Source: Incurvaria masculella (taxonomy: Eukaryota > Arthropoda > Insecta > Lepidoptera > Incurvariidae). Taken from it: DNA of 64,000 nt. Within the stretch, counting starts at the first letter, position 1. Each line of letters opens with the position of its first letter. The notes under the pieces were generated by a model. The model had not been told where the DNA came from and ran no database searches. It saw nothing but the letters and a program-made list of their open reading frames with translations. The stretch covers positions 11,922,001-11,986,000 of the forward strand of contig OX335647.2 in the NCBI GenBank assembly GCA_946894095.1. The letters run 5' to 3'. The translations under genes were made by a program, and so were the position numbers. Shown piece after piece: positions 46,401 to 58,400 of the stretch.

Positions 46401-49400
46401 TGCGCCGGAAGTGCACGCCGCACGACTCTCGCTAGCACCCACCTGCAGCGGCGTGCTCTCGGCGGACATGGCGGTGAATCCGACTATGTCGCTGAAGTAG
46501 ATGGTGACGCAGCTGAAGCTCTCGGGCAATGCGCTCAGGCTGCGCTTCCGCTGATCTGCTACCTGCGCCGGAAGTGCCAGCCGCACGACTCTCGCTAGCA
46601 CCCACCTGCAGCGGCGTGCTCTCGGCGGACATGGCGGTGAATCCGACTATGTCGCTGAAGTAGATGGTGACGCAGCTGAAGCTCTCGGGCAATGCGCTCA
46701 GGCTGCGCTTCCGCTGATCTGCTACCTGCGCCGGAAGTGCACGCCGCACGACTCTCGCTAGCACCCACCTACAGCGGCGTGCTCTCGGCGGACATGGCGG
46801 TGAATCCGACTATGTCGCTGAAGTAGATGGTGACGCAGCTGAAGCTCTCGGGCAATGCGCTCAGGCTGCGCTTCCGCTGATCTGCTACCTGCGCCGGAAG
46901 TGCCAGCCGCACGACTCTCGCTAGCACCCACCTGCAGCGGCGTGCTCTCGGCGGACATGGCGGTGAATCCGACTATGTCGCTGAAGTAGATGGTGACGCA
47001 GCTGAAGCTCTCGGGCAATGCGCTCAGGCTGCGCTTCCGCTGATCTGCTACCTGCGCCGGAAGTGCACGCCGCACGACTCTCGCTAGCACCCACCTACAG
47101 CGGCGTGCTCTCGGCGGACATGGCGGTGAATCCGACTATGTCGCTGAAGTAGATGGTGACGCAGCTGAAGCTCTCGGGCAATGCGCTCAGGCTGCGCTTC
47201 CGCTGATCTGCTACCTGCGCCGGAAGTGCCAGCCGCACGACTCTCGCTAGCACCCACCTGCAGCGGCGTGCTCTCGGCGGACATGGCGGTGAATCCGACT
47301 ATGTCGCTGAAGTAGATGGTGACGCAGCTGAAGCTCTCGGGCAATGCGCTCAGGCTGCGCTTCCGCTGATCTGCTACCTGCGCCGGAAGTGCCAGCCGCA
47401 CGACTCTCGCTAGCACCTACCTGCAGCGGCGTGCTCTCGGCGGACATGGCGGTGAATCCGACTATGTCGCTGAAGTAGATGGTGACGCAGCTGAAGCTCT
47501 CGGGCAATGCGCTCAGGCTGCGCTTCCGCTGATCTGCTACCTGCGCCGGAAGTGCCAGCCGCACGACTCTCGCTAGCACCTACCTGCAGCGGCGTGCTCT
47601 CGGCGGACATGGCGGTGAATCCGACTATGTCGCTGAAGTAGATGGTGACGCAGCTGAAGCTCTCGGGCAATGCGCTCAGGCTGCGCTTCCGCTGATCTGC
47701 TACCTGCGCCGGAAGTGCCAGCCGCACGACTCTCGCTAGCACCTACCTGCAGCGGCGTGCTCTCGGCGGACATGGCGGTGAATCCGACTATGTCGCTGAA
47801 GTAGATGGTGACGCAGCTGAAGCTCTCGGGCAATGCGCTCAGGCTGCGCTTCCGCTGATCTGCTACCTGCGCCGGAAGTGCACGCCGCACGACTCTCGCT
47901 AGCACCCACCTGCAGCGGCGTGCTCTCGGCGGACATGGCGGTGAATCCGACTATGTCGCTGAAGTAGATGGTGACGCAGCTGAAGCTCTCGGGCAATGCG
48001 CTCAGGCTGCGCTTCCGCTGATCTGCTACCTGCGCCGGAAGTGCACGCCGCACGACTCTCGCTAGCACCCACCTACAGCGGCGTGCTCTCGGCGGACATG
48101 GCGGTGAATCCGACTATGTCGCTGAAGTAGATGGTGACGCAGCTGAAGCTCTCGGGCAATGCGCTCAGGCTGCGCTTCCGCTGATCTGCTACCTGCGCCG
48201 GAAGTGCCAGCCGCACGACTCTCGCTAGCACCCACCTACAGCGGCGTGCTCTCGGCGGACATGGCGGTGAATCCGACTATGTCGCTGAAGTAGATGGTGA
48301 CGCAGCTGAAGCTCTCGGGCAATGCGCTCAGGCTGCGCTTCCGCTGATCTGCTACCTGCGCCGGAAGTGCACGCCGCACGACTCTCGCTAGCACCCACCT
48401 GCAGCGGCGTGCTCTCGGCGGACATGGCGGTGAATCCGACTATGTCGCTGAAGTAGATGGTGACGCAGCTGAAGCTCTCGGGCAATGCGCTCAGGCTGCG
48501 CTTCCGCTGATCTGCTACCTGCGCCGGAAGTGCCAGCCGCACGACTCTCGCTAGCACCTACCTGCAGCGGCGTGCTCTCGGCGGACATGGCGGTGAATCC
48601 GACTATGTCGCTGAAGTAGATGGTGACGCAGCTGAAGCTCTCGGGCAATGCGCTCAGGCTGCGCTTCCGCTGATCTGCTACCTGCGCCGGAAGTGCACGC
48701 CGCACGACTCTCGCTAGCACCCACCTACAGCGGCGTGCTCTCGGCGGACATGGCGGTGAATCCGACTATGTCGCTGAAGTAGATGGTGACGCAGCTGAAG
48801 CTCTCGGGCAATGCGCTCAGGCTGCGCTTCCGCTGATCTGCTACCTGCGCCGGAAGTGCACGCCGCACGACTCTCGCTAGCACCCACCTGCAGCGGCGTG
48901 CTCTCGGCGGACATGGCGGTGAATCCGACTATGTCGCTGAAGTAGATGGTGACGCAGCTGAAGCTCTCGGGCAATGCGCTCAGGCTGCGCTTCCGCTGAT
49001 CTGCTACCTGCGCCGGAAGTGCACGCCGCACGACTCTCGCTAGCACCCACCTGCAGCGGCGTGCTCTCGGCGGACATGGCGGTGAATCCGACTATGTCGC
49101 TGAAGTAGATGGTGACGCAGCTGAAGCTCTCAGGCAGCACGCGCAGCCCGCGCTTCAGTTGCTCCGCCACCGGCGCTGGCAGCATCTCCACCAGCAGCGC
49201 CTCTGCACCACATTCACATTTGAATGCATATGTACAGCCCAGATTAAATTTATCTTTCAAGTCATACAATGTTTGATTATTGTGTTGAAACGAAATGCTT
49301 ATGTTCAAGTTGTGACTCGAGTCAGTCACTAACTGGCGTTAGAACAGAGAAGAAGCTCTTATTCTTATCAAATGGTAGTATGATTATGGCGTGGTTGCAA

Positions 49401-52400
49401 GGGCAGAAGCCTTGTCAGAAGCAGGAGCACCTCAATGCAAGAAGCTGCAAGTAAGTTTGTTAGGTGAAAAACAACGTGTGAATATGTGAATGAATTATGC
49501 CGGCGTGTCCGGCATATTCGAAAGTCTATTAAGACCCGCCTCTTCAACTATCTAGCCAGTCGGCTCTCCACGTCGAAGTAACTTCGACCTTACACCTCCT
49601 GTGCCCTAAGTAAACTTCATGGAGGAGTGAGGTAGAGGGGAGATGGTCTAACCAAACTGGGTCTGTGGCCACCAAGTCAAAGCCCACGTGATAAGAAGGT
49701 GTGGCTTAGCGACATTCGCGACATGGCGCTGGCGGTGTTAGGTTGTGGGACAATATTATGGTCTACAGCGCAATTTTCCGCGAACAGTCGATTACACGAT
49801 GAAATTTTGTGTAAAATGTTGCAAACATTACACAGGACAAAATAATCTAAAGTTTGTAGGTGGAATTTAGTTTTATTTGTCAGTAAAACACCTCAAATTT
49901 TATAATTTGAGTCAATATTCGACCATTGTATCGATGTATCGCTCTTGCTATGTGCCGATAGATGGCGCGCAATGATTTTATTTGTACGGTAAGAAATATT
50001 GATCTCATGATGCAAATTTTTATGACATTTTTAAATTAAAATTATTTATTAAAATATGACATTTTTAAATTAACCATCTAGTTGTAGTCTTGTAAGCACT
50101 AAGAATAGCTCTCGGAATAGCTGCTACCAGAATACTGGTTCTGCCGGTAAATGGATTTAGCACAAAAGGCGGAGCTTGAAGCCCCACCATGAAATGTTTT
50201 TCCCCCCGCTTCCCCGCGCAGTGTCACGCTGTGTTCCTTAGCTATATGAGCTAGCAACACCTCTCTACCTAACTCCTCATAATACATACCTACATAAAAC
50301 TTATAGAGGAACATCTTTGCTTAATCATCCATTGAAAATAGTCAGCATTGTTCTTAGTGGGTAGATTCATTGCCATGCTTACATGTTCTGTTTCTATATT
50401 ATTTTTTCACGATACATTTGATCCACGCTTACCAGTCTTCTTCTTCTCCTCCTGCAGCAGGTCAGTGCGCTCGTCCACCAGCGCCTCCAGGTTGTTGGCG
50501 TACTTCTCCATCATCGCCATCATGTTATCGAAGATGTTTGGCTTCCTGAAACGGGCGCATTTGCACATTGGATATTTTCCCCTAAGCAATCTTTGTACAC
50601 GGCCAAGAACACGTGAACGTAGGGAATGTGTACCGACATGCCCTTCCTGAGCGGGCGCAGGCGCGTGCGCACGGTCTTGAAGTCGGGCCGCGCGCTCGCT
50701 TCCTCCGCCCAGCACTCGCAGCAACACTCGCGCACGAACTCGAAGCAGCTCTCCAGCGGCTCCAGCGGCGGCCTGCGCAGCGCAACTCATTTACTACGAA
50801 CACTCCTTCGTGCCCCTCATTCGGTATGTATTATTAGCGCGTCAGCGAGACCGCTGTGCAGCAAGAAGCAGGGAGGGTGGGAGGATGAATGTTGCTGCCC
50901 AACGCTGATCGAACCTCCATTTACATGTTTTTCCCACCTGACGTATTTTTTGTGCAGAGCGTTCGTTCTCGCGCGTTAGGCTAGTCGCCTTTGTGGTGGT
51001 TGTTCCGCTGTAGATATATACGTATTTACCCATTCATTGATTAACACTTGGTCCGTAAAATGAAACCAGATACAATCTCCAATTGCATACAGAACATAAA
51101 CATCTAAACGTAGGTACTAAAATAGTCAGTCAGCATCCGTTGCAGGGATGACAACCATTGTGGAACAGTTTTTGTTCCTGTCTCCAATTCAGGGCGCGGC
51201 AATGGGATTCGGGCCGGGTGTCATCAATGATGTATGAAGCTTCATGCAAGTAAATTTTTTTAAAGAATATTTTTCTAAAGCCTAATGGCCTTTTTCACCT
51301 GCTGCTGATTAGCTTAATCACCACATATTAAGGGCCTTTCTTAGCAGCTTGCAATCAATATCAGTACAAAGTTATCAGCAATTTAGTATAATAAAGGCCC
51401 TTTAAGTGTCGATTCAAATAAAGTCTACTAATAGATAACTCCATTTTCTAGCGTTAGCTTTATGATGGTTATGAGAGCGTCATTCAGTTGTAGTTATCCG
51501 GTTATAGATTCCGAGGCTAACTTGTCAGCCTTCGGTAGCTCAGTGTGTGACGCCTCGCGATTCGATAAGCTAGGGAAGCACCTCTGAGCGCGCTTAGGTT
51601 CTGGATGGGTGACCATTTTCAACCGTTGAGGCTGGCTATGGTTCGGATTTCACGTAAAACTGTAGGTCCCTTCCTTACTCACTAGGTGCAGGGCTAGCGC
51701 CCTCCAAAATTTTTAGCTTTACCACATCTTAAAAATCACAATCGCAGTAATTGTATAATGTATTTATAGAGGGCTACATGAGTCTAAGGGCTGAGTGCAC
51801 GAAAAGACAAAAAATCAAAATCAACGTCAACGTACAAAATCACGTCACTTTGGGTGGACAGTATGGAAGGAACTCCATGCGGTTTACAAAAGTGACGTGT
51901 TTGAACATTGATTAACTCGGCCGTCTCTTCGTGCAATCGGGGCTAAGCCTTTCGATTTATTACTAAAGTGCTGATTATCTTGTACTGTTATTGATTGCTA
52001 GCTGCTAAGAAAGGCCAGGTAAAGAAGACCCTAACTATTCTTATTAAACACAAATCAGCCATCGCCCTCTCAACAAGTTCAACGCCCTCCAATTTCCTCT
52101 GGGTCCTTTACCGCCCCAGCTGTAGACTTTGAGCGCCCACTAGGGGGCATTATCGCCACTTTGAGAAAGGCTGGTCTAGATCGACACCTACCTACCTGTA
52201 TGGCGTGTGTCCCGGCGCGGCGGAGGCGACGAGCGCCAGCAAGTCCTCGGGCGGCGGCGCGTGCGCACCGAACGCGCCCTGCCGCGTGTGCAGCTCGTAC
52301 AGCACGAGCGCGAACGAGTAGACGTCGCCGGCGGGGGAGCCGCCCGCCGGCGCCGCGCGCGCGCCGCTCGCCGCGCCCCAGCCCGCCGCGCGCAGGTGCT

Positions 52401-55400
52401 CCGGAGCGCAGTACACCAGCCCTGATCGAACCGAACCCTCATTGTGCTGTCCACACGGAATAAGTCATGTCTGCCCGTCCGGTGCTTTCCAAAACCTAGT
52501 TTAAAAGTTCCTAGATCAAAATCGTGAGATGCTTTTATGCGACCTTTATTTCAATCATAGTCTTCTCACAAGGTCTTATCTCTATGAGATTTCATTCATT
52601 ACATTTATCCTTTCGACCCTAGCACCAATTTGGGTTTGCTGGTTATTGGGCGTTGGAAATCCGTTGATCAACGATATTTTTTGTATCGCGGGAATCGATG
52701 GGACTGGATGGGGCCATCCTAGTTGGGTTTTTGTCCGAATGGCCCAACGGTTATCGATTATTTGCCCAACCATATGTATTGTAGGGCCATCGTTGGATAT
52801 TTCTAGGGAAATCTGCTGCCACTTGCCCGACCATATGTATTGTATCTGGCACCTCACGCGTGACGTTGCAGGCAGCGAGAATGAAAGGACGGGAATAACA
52901 ATCGAAATTGTATGGAGGCGGAGGCGAAGGCACTTTACATATACTGGCGGCAGGGCCAGTCAGTGAGTTCGCTTACAAATTAGCTCACTACTGATTTTCT
53001 CGAGTTCTAACGACATGTCAGATAACGTAGGACACAGGGAGCTATTTATTTTATTCAGCGAATACAAAATGCTTGCATAAGATATTGCTATAAGGTTCCC
53101 AGGCGAGCCCATGTTACTGCGGTCTATAACACCAACGGTATTCTTAAGATGAAAGCGCGGCGACAGCTACACTTCCAGTGTTTGGTTTTTAAAGTTATAA
53201 AGAAGCATACTCCTGAATACCTGTATAAAAAACTCACCTGGACACAAAAAACGCACGGGCATAACACCCGGGCACAGTGTTTCCCATTACAGGTCCCTAA
53301 GCATCACTCTGCTGCCTTTAGAGGCAGTTTCAAGTACGCTGCCACTAAATGCTGGAACAATATCCCACCTCCGATCAGGGCAACAACGGGTCTTCCAGCA
53401 TTTCAACATGCGTGCTTGAGACTGCTCCTGGGGCAGCAGAGAGATGCGGCAATCTAAAAAACACTATAGCTTTATGAAAATAAAATTTAAATGATGAAAC
53501 AAAACTTTAACACTAACACTAAAACTAAAAACGAAAATTAATAACAATAATAAGATTCCAGTTCTATGCAAACTCACAATCCTGCATTAATTCCTACCTT
53601 AGCAAAGCTCACACACAAAACCTATGTACATACACATCTACACTCTTAATAGTTACATATTATATGTTAAAAATATTCTAGTGCGCTACCAGTGCAAACT
53701 TAAAGTTTACTTTTGTGTTAGTATTATCGCAGCACTCCTCACCCACGTACGAGGTGAGCAGCGCGACGCCTCACAATTTCACATATAATAAATTTATTGG
53801 CAGGTACTTGCTGAAAATCAGCACCTTGCAGTCAGCTCAACTCAGGTAGTACTGGCCGCTTAGGAATTATGCTGAGCTAGCACCTTTTGGTATACAATTA
53901 CCTCATTAGGATGCATTAAATGTATGATAGGTTATTTTTAAACATTTCTAAATTGTACCTAATTGTTGTTTTTGTTGCCAATAAAGAATTTGAATTTGAA
54001 TTTGAATTTGAATTTAGTTCAACGAAAAATCGATGTTGGGCGTCCCGAATTCTCAAGCGAACTACATAACACAGTAAGACGTGTTCCACTAACTCGACAC
54101 TACGCTGCCGCCATACGAATGAGTTTCTATCGGTCCTTCCATGCTCGCTGGATACGGGTTATCAAAAGGAATTAAGTAAAAACATATTATATTCAACATA
54201 TTATTACTTAGGCGTAACCTAAAAAAACCCACCAGGTGCGAGTCGGACTCGCACACGAAGGGTTCCGCACCATCAACACCAAAAAATCACGTTTCATATT
54301 TTTTCTTATTTTACCTATTTGTTGTTATAGCGGAAAAATAAATACACACTTTTAAAATAAATAAAAAATGTCGGCTGCCTACCTATTATGAGATACAGTC
54401 CTATGACAGACGGACGGACGGACGGATAGACGGACGGACGGACCTTGGAGGCTTAGTAATAGGGATCCGTTTTCACCCTTTGGGTACGGAACCCTAAACA
54501 TGATGTGTTTGTTATCATCACTGCTGGTAGAGCTACTCACCGTCCATGAGCGCGCGGACGGCGTGCGCGTCGGTGGGCGGCAGCTCGCCGCGCCGGAACG
54601 AGCGCAGCCCGAAGTCCGTCAGCTTGAGCACCCAGCGCGAGTCCACGAGGCAGTTGGCGGGCTTCAGGGCGCCGTGGAACTGAATCGGCGACTCGTGCAG
54701 AAATATCATACCCTGCAAATACATTGTTTCTGTGCTAAGCGCGGCATGTGGCGTGCGCCAGGACCTCATTGAGAAGCCCGACGCCGCCCATGGGTTTTTG
54801 AACTTTCAGGGGGACTGCGAAAACCATGTCGGCCGCCAAGGTGCTTCTTTACTGACATTGATGACTAATACCAAACTGAACGTCAGAAATTAGCCTAACA
54901 CACTACATGTAAACCAGGTGTCATGCCAAGACCTTCCTTTTATTGTTCGGCTACATTGAACTGAATGGAAAACACGGACAATTTTTATTGCTGTTTCGAC
55001 CATCGTTCATTCAATGCGATGGTACCAAACCGGTCGGGATTAACCCTACCACCTAGTAAGTAAGGAAGGGGACCTACAGTTTTACGTGGAATACGAACCA
55101 CGCCCAGCCTCAACGGTTGAAAATGGTCACTCATCCAGAACCCAACCGCGCTCAGAGGTGCTTACTCAGATTATCGAATCGTAAGGCGTCGCACCACTGG
55201 GCGGGTACTTGGGGGAAATACCTCGGCGGGGAGTCCATGCCATTGTTTACAGAAGGAAGGAATATTTAAATGATCGGTCGGTTCTTATTTTCGGAATGTC
55301 GACAGTGAATGGGTGCATTCTCTGCCTGTTCCGCATTGAGCGATTGTAAAAAGGGAACGAAAGAATAGGGGGACAAATGTGATGGGCAATTAACTACGTA

Positions 55401-58400
55401 GGAGGTTTTATGGCCATCCCATCCTTGTTCATTATTAGGAAACGGTGAGGGCGCAGCAGCAGTCGTGAACGTATAACGTAACGTGTAGAGCAACAATGAA
55501 ACTTGAAATAACTTGAAAGACATCAAAAAAATTAGAGGGACTGAAATCAATAACATGGACATGTCATGGGCCTTTTTTTCTTATCGTATTTTACGAGTAA
55601 AAGTGCTAGCATGTTTAATTACTAAGTAGGTTTATCTCAATGTTTAGGCCCGATTGCACGAAGAGACGGCTGAGTTAATCAATGTTCAAACACGTCACTT
55701 TTAGTTAAATGCATGGAGCTCCTTCCATACTGTCCATACAAAGTGACGTGTTTAATCATACGTTGACATTGATTTTGACGTATTGTCCTTTCGTGCACTC
55801 AGCCCTTAGCGTTTTCTTATAAATGTGTTTGAGGATATGAACTCTCGTTGGATGAAGGCCACCTCCAACTTCTTCCACGACTCTTTAACTAATCTTCATC
55901 ATAAGATTCTCTTCGTAATAAGACGCTCTTTTTTGCTTTTTTTATTGTACGGTAAATTTGTTGGGAAAGTGATCCGGTCATGTGGAATCAAAGTCCATAG
56001 ACGCGACTTCTGTAATATCGATTTAGCTAGGAACTTCTAGTATGAGACTCTTTCCATCGAAAATCAAGCAGCTTAGAAGCCAAGTTAAATTCGGCTGTTA
56101 CCCTGGACATCGGATGGTCGTCATGCTAGTGCTGTGCTTACCCTGATGATGTCTCCGACGAGCGACGCCACAAACATGTTGTCCAACTTGAAGTCGTCGT
56201 TGTCCAAAATGTCCTGCGGCAAGCGAGTTCGTTTTTAAAGCCATTGCTTATATTGGAGACACGGTAGATATGCAGGCATATGCCTACCTCGTGACGAGCG
56301 ACACATTATGGGCATTACTGCCATTTACATTTTTTCTACAAACGTAACATAATTCTTCGAGAGCTATAACTATAATATATATGAAAATAGCCTTCAGGTA
56401 ACAATGAAATAGCTATAGCTCGTAGTTAAGATGAATGGGGACTTAATTTCCATGCCAGAGGTCCTGGAGGATGCAATTCCTGCCTCGTTCATGCATCAGT
56501 TTCTTTCTTACTGAGTTGGATAAGTGAATTTCGTCATATATTCGAGCTGTTACATGGTTCGGAATCCATGTAAAACTGTAGGTCCCCTTCCCCTACTAGG
56601 TGGTAGGGTTAAGCCAGCCAGGGGTGGCATTGGATGAAAATATGGTCGAAGCGGCCATAAAAATTTAACGTTCTGTTAAGTTCAATGTAACCGTGCTCAT
56701 AAAGGAAGGCTCGTGAGAAATGGACGGCAGTGCATTGGACTAATATCATGGCTATTAGCCATCTATGTCCAGTTACATAAAAAACAGACCTGAGTATAAA
56801 TGGTTACACTTCCACTGTATTATATATTACTGTGTATATATTACTGATACAGTTGTACCTTTTACAAGGAATTAGAGATAAGGTTTGTACATGGTACTCA
56901 CAGTATATTTACCCACCTTGTTTCCAAACACTATGTTTATTTATAGTTCCAAGTCAGCTGAAAGCTCTGATTGTGTCGCTTCTATCCTCGTCTGATGTTC
57001 TTAGCTTTTTATGAATTCACGGCTAGTGTATTTTTGGTGCGGACCCCTTCCATTTGGCTACTACGGGTTTTTTTAAGGTGGCCCAACCCGCTCATCTACC
57101 CATACAAAAGGGGAAAGAAGATCACGCCCATATTTCTTGTCAGAGATCCAATTTTTTTCTCAAAATAGCTTTATTTGATCGAACTAGATGTCTGATGACT
57201 ATTGGAATTGTAAAATTGTGTTTGGTTTCTAAGTTATAAGGTTCGAAAGTTCGAATTTTTCGCGCGTTTTATACAATAACTTTGGAGGTGGATTACGTAA
57301 TGATAAAGTAAGAACATCTTAAAAAGATTAGTCAACAGACATACCTTATTTAATCAAGATTTATGATCTATTTGGTTTTTGTTAGATTTTTTACTACAGC
57401 GGTCGTGGGTTACTCTTAGCTATAAGTCGTTTTGAAATTAAAATTTTCGTAAATCTTACCAAATCATACACTATGCACATTGTCTTTTTTGTGGACATGT
57501 TGCATCTTCCTCATCACGGAGCCTGTCTTATTCTTTGAAACAGAGAAGGTCCCAGAGCGCAATAGCACGGTTTTGTACCGTGCCCGCGAATGAATTAGGC
57601 CCGCCGGGTTGGGCCACCTTAATAACACCAGAGTGCACTATCTCTGGTTAGCGATATCTATCCTTAGTTAATGACATAAGAAGAAAGAAGAGAGATATAT
57701 CTTAACAAGAACATCGATGTCGCCAAATGATGGTGCACTAAAGCCATCAACGACGCACAGATGTGCTATTAGAGGACAACATATTCAATCAGTGCGAGCA
57801 CTATTCGTTATTCTGTGGTGCGAGATTCCGTTGAATGTTGTAGCATTCGGGAATGTTGATGGGGTCTGATGCGAGGCGGGGCGGGGCGGGCACCTTGAGG
57901 CTGCCACGCGTGCAGTAGTCGGAGATGACGCACACGTTGGGCGGCTCCGTGCACGCGCCCACGAACGCGTTCACGTTGTCGTGCTGGATGTCGCGCATCT
58001 GCCATATACACACAACCCACACGTTATTGATCGCAACCACGAAAATGAAACCCCAACATTCATCATTGTACCTATTACCCTCTTTTCATTTTGTCATATT
58101 TCTATTGGAACACGTGTGCAATACATATAACCAATAACGCTAAAAAGGAATGGATGTAAGATGGTGATAGTTCACTCTGATATTTTACGTCACTTAAAGC
58201 GACTCCATAATCGAATTATTGGTTTTACAAAGAAACATTCATTAACACATGATGAGAAAATTTTGGAATGCTTTTTAGTGTTCCATACCCAAAGGGTGAA
58301 AACGGAACCCTATTACTAAGCCTCCGCTGTCCCTCCGTCCGTCCGTCCGTCCGTTCATCTGTCAGAGGGCTGTATCTCATGAACCGTAATAGTTAGGCGG

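Noticed and set aside
41398..49050. Possible CRISPR array
   Set aside because: Eukaryotic context, 163-bp units with no unique spacers, and the unit is a coding exon copy.
41398..49050. Mutually exclusive alternative exons (Dscam-like)
   Set aside because: Units have no usable acceptor, the period is not a multiple of three, units are near-identical, and entry at GCGCAG shifts frame.
41868..49329. Some thirty overlapping 110-residue frames on the minus strand
   Set aside because: Each spans two 163-bp units with a frame shift and ends at a recurrent TAG-containing unit. They are products of the tandem array, not genes.
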